Assembly: GCF_030815865.1 (NCBI RefSeq)
Contig: NZ_JAUSXI010000001.1
Span: forward strand, 4,774,001 to 4,838,000
Source: Arthrobacter globiformis
GTDB lineage: Bacteria; Actinomycetota; Actinomycetes; Actinomycetales; Micrococcaceae
Reading direction: 5' to 3'
DNA: 64,000 nt
This document shows positions 26,156 to 34,484 of this stretch, in pieces. The position numbers were made by a program, and so were the translations under genes. The first letter of the stretch is position 1. Every line of letters begins with the position of its first letter. The notes under the pieces are model-generated. The model searched no databases. It saw only the letters and a program-made list of their open reading frames with translations, and had not been told where the DNA came from.

Positions 26156-27223
26156 TTACGGCATGCCGGTTGGGTACTTGGACACGTTTTTTGAATCAAT
26201 GATGAAGGCCGGAACGTCCACCCAACCGGGAACTTTCTTGCCCGCCAGCAGCCAAAGCGCCGTGTCCACTCCGCTGGCACCTTCAGTCGTCGGCTGCTCA
26301 CTGACCGTGGCCGTCATGTTCCCGGCCTGAATTTCCTTCTTCGCCTGCGGAATTCCGTCCGTTCCCACCAGGAGCACTTTGCCCGTCAGGTTCTTCGCCG
26401 CAATGGCCGCGGCCACACCAAGGGCCATGCCATCGTTCTGGGAGTAGAAGGCCTTGATGTCAGGGTTGGCTGTAAGCATGGCGGATGCGATTTCCTGGGC
26501 GCGGGTCTGGTCCCACTTTGCCGTCTGGGATGCAACCAAGTTCAGGTTGGAATGCTTCGCCAGCCCCGCCTTGAATCCCTCGCCCCGGTTCAGGGCGTTT
26601 GAGGATCCCGGATCGCCTTCGATCATGGCAACCTTGCCACCGTCGGGAAGCTTCTTGGCGATGTAATCCGCTGCCGTCTGGCCAATCGTCTGCGCGTCCG
26701 GGCCCACATAGACGGTTCCCGGAACAGTGCCCTTTGCATCATTCAGGATAATAACGGGCACATTCTTGGCCAGCGCGTCAGTGAAAACGGTATCCAGGCC
26801 CGTTGCCGAAATCGGCGAAGCAAGAAGGGCCTTGCAACCCTGGTTCGCCGCACTCTTGGCCTTATCCAGCTGCTCGGTGATCGAAGACTCGTCAGTGACG
26901 TCGAACGTCTGATACGGGACACCCAGCTTCTTTGCCTCGGCTTCGAAACCATCGCGTTCATAGCCCCAGAACTCGTTGGAGAGCGTCCGGGTGATGTAGC
27001 AAAGCTTCGTGTCCTTGGAACCGCTGGGCTGGCCAAGGCTGCTGGTGAGGTCCTTGATCGCGGTTTTGCCTGCGCCGTCCACCAGAGAAGCGAGTCCTGC
27101 CGTCGTTCCTGACGCACCGGAGCCGCTGCCGCCGCCATCTGGAGTAGCACTGCAGGCCGCGAGCAACGCCACAGCTGCGGTAGCTGCGGCCATCTGCGTG
27201 GCCCTCTTGGAAATTTTGTTCAT
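26156..27223 (-). CDS. Sugar ABC transporter, substrate-binding lipoprotein (RbsB type)
   Basis: A 355-residue periplasmic-binding protein of PBP1 sugar type (Peripla_BP_4). The signal peptide ends with lipobox LLAAC (VALLAACSATPDG), followed by a Gly/Ser linker. The core contains CYITRTLSNEFWGYERDGFEAEA, ILNDAKGTVPGTVYVGPD, FYSQNDGMALGVAAAI and VGTDGIPQAKKEIQAGNMTATV, all typical. The start is ATG 27223 with AAAGGA upstream. The ligand is unknown. 27245-27468 upstream is gene-free, with a short inverted repeat TCGACG-n5-CGTCGA at 27444. Confidence 0.88.
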   Translation of the reverse strand: MNKISKRATQMAAATAAVALLAACSATPDGGGSGSGASGTTAGLASLVDGAGKTAIKDLTSSLGQPSGSKDTKLCYITRTLSNEFWGYERDGFEAEAKKLGVPYQTFDVTDESSITEQLDKAKSAANQGCKALLASPISATGLDTVFTDALAKNVPVIILNDAKGTVPGTVYVGPDAQTIGQTAADYIAKKLPDGGKVAMIEGDPGSSNALNRGEGFKAGLAKHSNLNLVASQTAKWDQTRAQEIASAMLTANPDIKAFYSQNDGMALGVAAAIAAKNLTGKVLLVGTDGIPQAKKEIQAGNMTATVSEQPTTEGASGVDTALWLLAGKKVPGWVDVPAFIIDSKNVSKYPTGMP

Positions 27224-27468
27224 GATCTGTATTCCTTTCATCATTGGAAGGCCTGCACCAGGCGGGATTCAAGCTCTTTTTGGCCTACGCCTCGCCAAGG
27301 AGAAGATCGGTGCCAAACCTCTACGGTTTCCCGGAATGGCTGGGTTTCCGACGCTCATGGTCGAAGGCGCTATCGGCCGGCGCGCAGGAGGCGATCGCCT
27401 GTCTCAGGCCCCTGACCCGGACCCGATAGGCCTAAAGTACGTTTCGACGTCTAGCGTCGACGACGTTC

Positions 27469-28437
27469 TCAGCCATGGATTATCTCCGACGCTCGCGGGT
27501 ACGTAGCCGCGGCTTTAGCCAGGGGAACTCCGATGACGTCCTCAATGTGCCTGACGTCAGCGGATGTGAGGAAAGATTCAGAGCGGCCACAGACCAGCCG
27601 TCCGGCCTCGTTGGCAGCCCGGAGGCATACCGGGAACGGGTGGTCGTTGGCCATGGCCAAGACCATCATGGCCAGGAAGCTGTCTCCCGCCCCGACGGAG
27701 TTCACAACGCGGGTCGGCTCAACTTCCTCCTTGACCAGATCGTTGCCGTTCAGGGCCACCACCCCGCCGTCGCCCAGTGTCAGAACCGGGGTCCGAGCGC
27801 CGGCCTCACGCAGAGCTGTAAGCAGCAAGCGTTCGCCGGTGGTTGGCGGGACGTCCAGTATGTGGCAAGCCTCGCTGCGGTTCATGACCACAACGTCGGC
27901 GAGACGAAGTAGTGCCCTCGCCTCGGCATTCACCGGAGAGAGGTTCAGCACCACGGTTGCCCCGCGTTCACGGAAGCGGGTCGCGGCCTGTCGCACGGCC
28001 GGAAGCGGGACCTCCAGGTTCAGAACCACAAACGCTGGCGGCTCATGGCTATCGAGGTAGGCGTCCACATCATCCGCCGAAAAATTCCCGTTGGCTCCCG
28101 GGACAACGACGGTGTCGTACTCGCCCTCAGGATTGACCCTTACATGCCCGACACCGGTGTGGATGGCATCATCACGAATGAGGCCTTCTGTAGTGACGCC
28201 CCGAGTGCTGAGTGCCCCGGCGATGAAGTTGCCGAGATCGTCAGAACCGATACGTCCCACGAGCGTTACCGTCGGATCCAGCGACGCGATGCTCATTGCG
28301 GCATTGAGGCTCTTACCGCCGGCGGCCATTTCGAACTTGGACCCGGTCGCGTAGCTCGCCGCGCTCCCGTCTGCGCCAACGTAGGCAATGAGGTCCGCAT
28401 TTAGGGACCCGACGACGCAGATACTCGTTGACCGCAT
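27469..28437 (-). CDS. PfkB-family carbohydrate kinase (ribokinase-like)
   Basis: A 322-residue kinase. N-terminal ICVVGSLNADLIAYV and AAGGKSLNAAMSIASL match the first PfkB signature. The second signature reads RVVNSVGAGDSFLA, keeping the catalytic Asp of GAGD but with NS in place of the usual DT before it. Phosphorylates a sugar or sugar acid of the pathway. Its ATG follows the upstream TAG directly (TAGATG), so it is translated with the isomerase. Confidence 0.87.
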   Translation of the reverse strand: MRSTSICVVGSLNADLIAYVGADGSAASYATGSKFEMAAGGKSLNAAMSIASLDPTVTLVGRIGSDDLGNFIAGALSTRGVTTEGLIRDDAIHTGVGHVRVNPEGEYDTVVVPGANGNFSADDVDAYLDSHEPPAFVVLNLEVPLPAVRQAATRFRERGATVVLNLSPVNAEARALLRLADVVVMNRSEACHILDVPPTTGERLLLTALREAGARTPVLTLGDGGVVALNGNDLVKEEVEPTRVVNSVGAGDSFLAMMVLAMANDHPFPVCLRAANEAGRLVCGRSESFLTSADVRHIEDVIGVPLAKAAATYPRASEIIHG

Positions 28438-29400
28438 CTAGACACCAACGACTTTCGACCAAACGACAGCCGATGAGTGAAGTGCGTCCCCGTTCGGAAG
28501 ATCCGGGTGGTCCCGAACCAGTTCGCGGGCCTTGTCGATGATGGTCCCCATCCTCTCAATGTTCATTTCGCATTCGGAGACCGGGTTCTCCCGCACAGGA
28601 TCGGTATCGAAATAGTACGTTCCCTGGTATCCCTCGCGGATCAGGTAGTACACGAGTTCCACTGTTTCCGCGAGGTGGATCGACGCTACCACGAGGCCGT
28701 CGTCGGCCACACCGTGCGAATCATTGAGCTGCAGCCCGTACAGTTTCTGGTCCCGCAAGCACATGGCCGCGGACTGGGCCGGATTTTCCCGGGCCATCAG
28801 CAGGTGTCCGAAGTCAAGGGTGACTCCGAGGTTCGGGCGGTCACAGTCTTTGATGAGGTTCATGACTGCGCCGGTGGTGTTGAGGATAGTGCGTCCACGC
28901 GGCTCCGCCGGCTTGTACTCGATAGAAATGCGCATGTCCTGGTCGACATCGGCGACCGTCTGCAGGCTTTCGACCATCCAGTCCCAGGACTTCATGTAGT
29001 CCATTTCCAACGGGTATTCGTAGCCGTCATGGGCTGGCCACAGAAGTACATGGTCGGCGCCGAATTCCCGGCACAGGCTAATGGCTTCCTTCACCATTCC
29101 TACGGCTGCCTCCCGAAGGGCGGGATCGGGGTTGGTGAATCCTCCGTTGGCAAATTGAGGCGCCGGCCAGCGGAGCTGGATGCCGCGGACGTCAAGATCG
29201 GCTTTCTCCAGGGCCGCCTTTATTTCGTCGACCGAGTGCTGGCCGAAGTGCTCCGGGTAGTTCAGTTCAAGCGTCGTCAGTCCCTTGACGGTGCCCGCGA
29301 TGGCGATCAGGTCGATCACGGAGTCTTCACCGCTGGGGTATTTCTTGCCCTTCCCCAAGGCAAAGGAATTAAGTCGGGTGGAGTATTTGATTTCGGTCAT
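28438..29400 (-). CDS. Sugar phosphate isomerase/epimerase (AP-endonuclease-2-type TIM barrel)
   Basis: A 320-residue TIM-barrel protein of the xylose-isomerase-like superfamily. Candidate metal ligands occur in RISIEYKPAEPRG (Glu), GVTLDFGHLLMA (Asp/His), LNDSHGVADD (Asp/His) and YYFDTDPVRENP. The family contains sugar isomerases, epimerases and dehydratases; the reaction here is not readable. It is the first gene of the six-gene operon and is divergent from the SorC-type regulator. Confidence 0.82.
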   Translation of the reverse strand: MTEIKYSTRLNSFALGKGKKYPSGEDSVIDLIAIAGTVKGLTTLELNYPEHFGQHSVDEIKAALEKADLDVRGIQLRWPAPQFANGGFTNPDPALREAAVGMVKEAISLCREFGADHVLLWPAHDGYEYPLEMDYMKSWDWMVESLQTVADVDQDMRISIEYKPAEPRGRTILNTTGAVMNLIKDCDRPNLGVTLDFGHLLMARENPAQSAAMCLRDQKLYGLQLNDSHGVADDGLVVASIHLAETVELVYYLIREGYQGTYYFDTDPVRENPVSECEMNIERMGTIIDKARELVRDHPDLPNGDALHSSAVVWSKVVGV

Positions 29401-29539
29401 CTTGTTTCGCTTTCGATCGTGAAGGCCACTCGGTCCAGCGGACCGCGATCGAAATTCCTGACGGAACTTCGGCTCTGAAGTTGGGCTGATGTTGGAAGCT
29501 TACGAGCTGCAGGCACCTAGAGCACGGAAAATTTCACGC

Positions 29540-29555
29540 CTGAATATTCATTCAG
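29540..29555. promoter_or_regulatory. Candidate operator 1 for the SorC-type regulator
   Basis: Perfect inverted repeat CTGAAT-ATTC-ATTCAG in the divergent region, about 140 bases upstream of the isomerase gene. Its 14-base core TGAATATTCATTCA recurs with two changes at 29654. Confidence 0.6.
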
Positions 29556-29653
29556 CGAGCGAGGGCGCGGCAGTCGAGTTCCCCTCCGTTTCCCTCACGC
29601 AAAAGACGGCGGAGGTAGCGACAAGCAGCGCTGGTAGGGGGTATATTCGGGTC

Positions 29654-29667
29654 TGCATATTTATTCA
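29654..29667. promoter_or_regulatory. Candidate operator 2 for the SorC-type regulator
   Basis: TGCATATTTATTCA matches operator 1 at 12 of 14 positions, lies 25 bases before the regulator start, and is 113 bases from operator 1. Two such sites would suit a tetrameric SorC/DeoR-type protein that loops DNA. Confidence 0.55.
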
Positions 29668-29691
29668 AAACCGGCGCGAAGGCTACGAAAT

Positions 29692-30681
29692 ATGACGCAA
29701 CTCACAGGGTCCACTTCCTTCCTGTCGACCAGCACCGAACAGTTGCGGCTGTTCACGAAGATCGCTGTGCTGTACCACGAGGAGGGCATGTCCCAAGCGG
29801 AAATCTCTCAGCGTCTGAACCTGTCCCAAGCCCGCGTTTCGCGCTATCTCAAGAACGCCGTTGAGCTGGGTATCGTGCGGACCTCGATAGTGCAGCCGGC
29901 AGGTATCTACGTTGGGCTGGAGAAGGCTCTGGAAGAGAAGTATCAACTTCGTGAAGTTGTGGTGGTTGACGTCATGGACGGCGCCTCACTGGGGATGCGT
30001 TTGGGGTCATCAGCGGCAACCTATCTGGAGACCACCATCGACGCCGACGACTATGTGGGCATCTCCTCATGGAGCACGACCCTCCTGCATACGGTTGAAG
30101 CCATGCGTTCTCGGCCGAGAAAAATCGCCAAGGAGGTGATCCAGCTCATCGGCGGCGTGGGCAGTCCACAGGCGCAGATTCAGGCCACGCGCTTGGTCTC
30201 GCACTTGGCAGAACTGACGTCGGCCAAGCCCTACTACATGGGATGCCCGGGACTGGTGGCGAACCAACAGATCCGGGAGGCGTTCGTAGCAGATCCTGCC
30301 GTGAAGGCGTCCATTGCGGCCTGGGACCGCCTCACCACCTTGCTGGTGGGTATCGGCACATTCCCGGCGTCCCCCCTGTGGCAAGCCAGCGGGAACGCCC
30401 TGAGCAGAGCGGAAGAAAGGGAACTAGCCGGAGCCGGAGCCGTCGGAGAGATATGTTTGCGCTTCTTCGACAGCAACGGCATGCCCATGAAACCAGCCAT
30501 CGAGGAAAGAATGATCTCCATTGACGCCGAAGCCATGATGCGCATACCCCGCCGCATCGGCGTCGCCGGCGGCATGCGCAAACTGGATGCCATTCGAGGC
30601 GCCATCGACGGAGGCTGGATCAACGTCTTGATAACGGATGCAGATGTGGCACGACAGCTACTGGAGCCGCCGCAATTGTAG
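29692..30681 (+). CDS. SorC/DeoR-type sugar-responsive transcriptional regulator
   Basis: A 329-residue regulator. The N-terminal HTH is at about residues 30-62 (HEEGMSQAEISQRLNLSQARVSRYLKNA). The rest is a sugar-phosphate-binding SorC domain: GISSWSTTLLHTVEAMR, VIQLIGGVGSP, LLVGIGTF and RIGVAGGMRKLDAIRGAIDGGWINVLITD. It should sense a phosphorylated intermediate produced by the PfkB kinase of the divergent operon. ATG 29692 follows GAAGG by several bases. Confidence 0.88.
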   Translation: MTQLTGSTSFLSTSTEQLRLFTKIAVLYHEEGMSQAEISQRLNLSQARVSRYLKNAVELGIVRTSIVQPAGIYVGLEKALEEKYQLREVVVVDVMDGASLGMRLGSSAATYLETTIDADDYVGISSWSTTLLHTVEAMRSRPRKIAKEVIQLIGGVGSPQAQIQATRLVSHLAELTSAKPYYMGCPGLVANQQIREAFVADPAVKASIAAWDRLTTLLVGIGTFPASPLWQASGNALSRAEERELAGAGAVGEICLRFFDSNGMPMKPAIEERMISIDAEAMMRIPRRIGVAGGMRKLDAIRGAIDGGWINVLITDADVARQLLEPPQL

Positions 30682-30713
30682 ACCTCGTCGTCTCCCGTTC
30701 AGTCGTCGTCCGG

Positions 30714-30908
30714 TTAGCTGACCACGACGGACGCCCGCTTGGACAGCGCCAGGACCAGGGTTCCGGGCCGCAGTCCGGGGAGTTCGTCCGCCGTGTGCAT
30801 GGCTGCGGGAACGAGGGTTGCAACGCCGTGGCCTGCTGCCGCGAATCCAAGGATGGTCCCGGGAATGCTGCAGGACGCCGTACTTGGCCACTGCCCCTGG
30901 GCGCCCAC
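30714..30908 (-). pseudogene. Possible Mop/TOBE-domain remnant
   Basis: A 64-codon frame whose second half (IPGTILGFAAAGHGVATLV, then ELPGLRPGTLVLALSKRA, ending SVVVS) follows the rhythm of a TOBE/Mop domain. No complete gene surrounds it, its supposed start lies inside a terminator hairpin, and it has no ribosome site. I read it as a degraded end of a regulator or ABC protein. Chance similarity is quite possible. Confidence 0.3.
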
Positions 30909-30940
30909 GGGGCGGGCAGCCTCTAAGGCCGCCCGCCCCG
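30908..30940 (-). terminator. Hairpin after abfA
   Basis: Ten-base GC stem CGGGGCGGGC (30908-30917) pairs with 30931-30940, 23 bases after the abfA stop. There is no clear T-run, so it is a weak or factor-assisted terminator. Confidence 0.55.
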
Positions 30941-30962
30941 ATAGGAGATGGTCCGGGAAGGA

Positions 30963-32501
30963 TCAGTTCTTGACCACGTCCAGCTCGACGACGGCCCAGG
31001 ACAGGGCAGGCAGGCTCAGCCGGAGTTCGGAGCCGCTTGCCTTCGCCCCTTCGAGCGGCTTGAGGCCAACCCGGTCGGGGCTTCCCTGGGCGTTGATCGT
31101 GAAGCGGTCCCCGCCCTCCGGGATTTCCAAGACCTCCGCCCGGAGCACCTGGCGGGCATCGAAACCGCGCAGGGCCACCTCGACGTCGGCCGCCTCCTCC
31201 AGCCCGCGATTCGCGAAGAACAGCGCTACGCGCCCGGTTTCCTCGTTCCACGTCGCGCTGACGTCCACGAGGTCGGTGTCGCCGAACCGCGCGTTCCCGT
31301 ACTTGTCCGAGTCGACGGAAAGGCGCAGGATCTGGCCCTTCGCCAGTTCGGCCATCCGGGCGAAGGGGTGGAAGATGGTCTGGCGCCAGGCCGGTCCGTT
31401 CTCCTCACTGAAGATCGGCGCGATCACGTTGACCAGCTGCGCCTGGTTGGCGATCTTCACCCGGTCGCCGTGGCGGAGCAGCGAGTTGAGCAGGGTTCCG
31501 ACGACGACGGCGTCCGTCACGTTGTACTTGTCCTCGATGACCCGGGGGTGCTCGCGCCAGCCGGCCTTGGTCACGTTGTGCGGCTGGTCCTCGGTGTCGA
31601 GGCCGCGCTGGTACCAGACGTTCCATTCGTCGAAGGACAGGTTGATGTGCTTCTTGTGCTTGCCCTTCGCGCGGACGGCGTCGGCCGTGGCGATCACGGA
31701 CTCGATGAAGTAGTCGGTGTCGACGGCGCTGGCGAGGAAGCTGCCGACGTCGCCGTCGTGCTCCTGGTAGTAGGCGTGCAGCGAGACGTAATCCACTTCC
31801 TCGTAGGCCTGGGTTAGCACTGTCTGCTCCCAGGCCCCGAAGGTAGGCATTCCGGAGTTGGAGCTGCCGCAGGCCACCAGTTCGATGTCCGGGTCCACGA
31901 ACCGCATTGCCTTCGCCGCTTCCTGGGCCAGCCGGCCGTATTCCTCGGCGGTCTTGTGGCCGATCTGCCACGGCCCGTCCATCTCGTTGCCGAGGCACCA
32001 CAGCTTGATGTTGAACGGGTCCTTGTGCCCGTTCTTGGCGCGCAGGTCGGACAGGTAGGTACCGCCGGGGTGGTTGGCGTACTCCACGATCTCGCGGGCC
32101 GCGTCCACTCCCCTGGTGCCCAGATTGATGGCCTCCATGATTTCGGTGCCGGCCTGCCGGGACCAGTCCACGAACTCGTGCAGGCCGAAGGCGTTGGTCT
32201 CGAGAGTGTGCCAGGCGCCGTCGAGCCGCCGCGGGCGGTTTTCCCGGGGACCGATGCCGTCCTCCCAGTTGTAGCCGGAGACGAAGTTGCCGCCGGGGTA
32301 GCGGATGACGGTGGCGCCGAGTTCCTTGACGAGCTTGAGTACGTCCTGCCGGAAGCCGTTCTCGTCGGCCTCCGGGTGGCCGGGCTCATAGATGCCGGTG
32401 TACACACAGCGGCCCATGTGCTCAACGAAGGAGCCGAAAAGGCGGCGGGGTACTTCCCCGACGGTGAAGTCGCGGTCGAGTGTGATCCTTGCGCGGGACA
32501 T
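30963..32501 (-). CDS. abfA: Alpha-N-arabinofuranosidase, GH51
   Basis: A 512-residue retaining glycoside hydrolase. The acid/base Glu is E173 (LWCLGNEMDG) and the nucleophile E292 (INLSFDEWNVWY). Other GH51 marks are LFGSFVEHMGRCVYTGIYEP, VIRYPGGNFVSGYNWEDGIGP and SLHAYYQEHDGD. It has no signal peptide, so it acts inside the cell on imported short arabino-oligosaccharides or arabinosides, releasing L-arabinose. It is the last gene of the operon downstream of the ABC transporter genes. Confidence 0.93.
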   Translation of the reverse strand: MSRARITLDRDFTVGEVPRRLFGSFVEHMGRCVYTGIYEPGHPEADENGFRQDVLKLVKELGATVIRYPGGNFVSGYNWEDGIGPRENRPRRLDGAWHTLETNAFGLHEFVDWSRQAGTEIMEAINLGTRGVDAAREIVEYANHPGGTYLSDLRAKNGHKDPFNIKLWCLGNEMDGPWQIGHKTAEEYGRLAQEAAKAMRFVDPDIELVACGSSNSGMPTFGAWEQTVLTQAYEEVDYVSLHAYYQEHDGDVGSFLASAVDTDYFIESVIATADAVRAKGKHKKHINLSFDEWNVWYQRGLDTEDQPHNVTKAGWREHPRVIEDKYNVTDAVVVGTLLNSLLRHGDRVKIANQAQLVNVIAPIFSEENGPAWRQTIFHPFARMAELAKGQILRLSVDSDKYGNARFGDTDLVDVSATWNEETGRVALFFANRGLEEAADVEVALRGFDARQVLRAEVLEIPEGGDRFTINAQGSPDRVGLKPLEGAKASGSELRLSLPALSWAVVELDVVKN

Positions 32502-32566
32502 GTGGGGTATCTCCTTGGTTGTGGAACAGGTTCATTGAGAAGCGATGCAAAGCGAAGGTGCTTAGG

Positions 32567-33463
32567 TCAGGTGCCGGCGAGTCCCGTCGTCGCAACGCCC
32601 TTGATGATCTGGCGCTGGAAGAACAGGAAAACCAGGATGAGCGGCAGTGCCGCGAGCAGCGCGGATGCCATGTTCTGCGCGTACTGGATGCCGTAGGCGC
32701 TCTTGATGGTCTGCAGCCCCACCGGGAGGGTCAGGATGGAGCCGTCGTTGGTGGAGATGAAGGGCCAGAGGAAGTTGTTCCAGGCGCTGATGAAAACGAA
32801 AATTGCGACGGCGGCCAGGATGGGGCGCGAAAGCGGCAGGATGATCTGGGTGAAGATCCGCATTCGGCTGGCGCCATCCATCACCGCGGCCTCCTCGAGC
32901 TCACGCGGGATCTGGTCGAAGAACTTCTTGAGCACGAACACCATGGCGGGGTGGATGACCTGCGGCAGGATGATGGCCCAGGACGTGTCGATCATGTGCA
33001 GCGCCACCATTTGGTAGAACAGCGGGATGATCAGCACCGGCGGCGGGATGATGATGGAGGCGATGATCACCGTCATCAGCACCTTCTTGCCACGGAAGTC
33101 GATGCGGGACAGGGCGTAGGCCACCAGTGCGGAGATGGCCAGCGTGATCACCGTGATGGCCGCGGAGGTGTAGAGGGAGTTCCACGTCCACAGCGGGATG
33201 TTGCCGTCCTGGAACACCTTGACGAACGCGTCGGCGGTAAAGCCAGACGGCGGGATCCAGCTTATTTTCGGCGCTGCGGCGTCCCCTTCGCTCTTGAAAG
33301 CGGTGGCCGTCGCCCAGGCGAACGGGACTAGCCACAGGACGGCCAGGATCGCCGCGACTGCAAGGACGGCGGCCTTGCCGGCCGTCATCTTCTTGCGGGG
33401 CTGCCGGAGCTTTGCGGCTGAAGTGCTGCTACGGGCCGGGCTGGTAAGGGTCTGGGTTGCCAT
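32567..33463 (-). CDS. Carbohydrate ABC transporter permease (MalG/AraQ type)
   Basis: A 298-residue CUT1 permease with six membrane helices. The coupling loop reads ELEEAAVMDGASRMRIFTQIILPLSRP. The start is ATG 33463 with GGAG upstream. The open frame continues into the upstream permease gene, but only as a shadow. It lies two bases after the partner permease gene and forms with it the membrane pore that takes up arabinosides. No ATPase is encoded here, so a shared MsiK-like ATPase encoded elsewhere is expected. Confidence 0.88.
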   Translation of the reverse strand: MATQTLTSPARSSTSAAKLRQPRKKMTAGKAAVLAVAAILAVLWLVPFAWATATAFKSEGDAAAPKISWIPPSGFTADAFVKVFQDGNIPLWTWNSLYTSAAITVITLAISALVAYALSRIDFRGKKVLMTVIIASIIIPPPVLIIPLFYQMVALHMIDTSWAIILPQVIHPAMVFVLKKFFDQIPRELEEAAVMDGASRMRIFTQIILPLSRPILAAVAIFVFISAWNNFLWPFISTNDGSILTLPVGLQTIKSAYGIQYAQNMASALLAALPLILVFLFFQRQIIKGVATTGLAGT

Positions 33464-33465
33464 GG

Positions 33466-34458
33466 TTATGCACTCCTGCGGCGAGTGATGAAGAACTGCA
33501 TGACCGAGACGGCCACGATCAGCCCGAAGAAGATGTAGGAGATGGCTGCGGAGTAGCCCAGCCGGTAGCCGGTGAAGCCGGTTTCGAAGATGTACTCCAC
33601 CACGGGCCGGGTGGAACCGGAGGGGCCGCCGGCCGTCATCTGGTAGACCTGATCGAAGATTTTGAGCGAGGCCAGGATCTGCAGGAGCACGATCATCACC
33701 GTGGTGGGCGTCAGCTGCGGCAGGGTGATGGAGAAGAACTGCCGCCAGGCGCCGGCGCCGTCCAGTGATGCGGCCTCGTAGTGCTGGGCGGGGATGTTCT
33801 GCATGGCGGCCAGGTACAGCAGGAAGTTGAAGCCCACGGTCCACCAGAGCGTGGCGATGACGATGGCCCACATGGCGACGTTCGGGTCGTTCAGCCAGCC
33901 CACCTTGGGCAACCCGATCTTCGCGAGCGCGTCGTTGATCAGGCCCAGCTGCGGGTTATACATCCAGGAGAAGAAGAGCGAGACGACGGTGGACGCGAGC
34001 AGGTACGGGGCGAAGTAGGAGAGCCGCCACAGCCACTGCGCCGGCAGCCCAACATTGACGAGTCCGGCCATGACCAGGGCAACGAGCACCAGCGGAACCG
34101 TGCTGATCACCGTGAAGTAGAGCGTATTGCCGAGCGAATGCCACATGTCGGCGTCGGCCAGGGCTTCGGCGTAGTTGGCCAGGCCGATCAGGCTGTCGTT
34201 CGCCCCGGTGAGGGACTTGCCGGTGAGGCTCATGTACAGCCCATACAGCAGCGGCCAGACGAGGAAGACCAGGAAGAACGCCAGGAACGGGGCGGCAAAG
34301 CCCCAGCCGTTAAGGTTGTCCCGGGTCCGGCGGGGACTGGACTGGGCCGTGCTGGAGGGGCTCTTTCCGGGCTGGTTATTGCGGGACGGGTTTCTGCGGG
34401 GCTGGCCGGGCAGGGACGGCGCCTGCTCAGCACTTTCGGATGTTGCTAAGGAACTCAT
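33466..34458 (-). CDS. Carbohydrate ABC transporter permease (MalF/AraP type)
   Basis: A 330-residue CUT1 permease. A polar N-terminal region of about 50 residues rich in Ser, Pro and Arg precedes the first helix (GFAAPFLAFFLVFLVWPLLYGLYMSL). The EAA loop is HYEAASLDGAGAWRQFFSITLPQLTP. Asn/Gly-rich loop WMYNPQLGLIN is typical of the family. It is co-transcribed with the binding protein upstream and the second permease downstream. ATG 34458 has AAAGGAG upstream. Confidence 0.88.
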   Translation of the reverse strand: MSSLATSESAEQAPSLPGQPRRNPSRNNQPGKSPSSTAQSSPRRTRDNLNGWGFAAPFLAFFLVFLVWPLLYGLYMSLTGKSLTGANDSLIGLANYAEALADADMWHSLGNTLYFTVISTVPLVLVALVMAGLVNVGLPAQWLWRLSYFAPYLLASTVVSLFFSWMYNPQLGLINDALAKIGLPKVGWLNDPNVAMWAIVIATLWWTVGFNFLLYLAAMQNIPAQHYEAASLDGAGAWRQFFSITLPQLTPTTVMIVLLQILASLKIFDQVYQMTAGGPSGSTRPVVEYIFETGFTGYRLGYSAAISYIFFGLIVAVSVMQFFITRRRSA

Positions 34459-34484
34459 TGGGACTCCTTTGTCGCTCGGTGGCC

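Noticed and set aside
27245..27468. Possible coding sequence upstream of the sugar-binding protein gene
   Set aside because: Short open frames here have no ribosome site or recognisable protein pattern; only a small inverted repeat is seen.
30714..30908. Functional small regulator after abfA
   Set aside because: Kept only as a possible remnant: no ribosome site, and the start falls in a hairpin.
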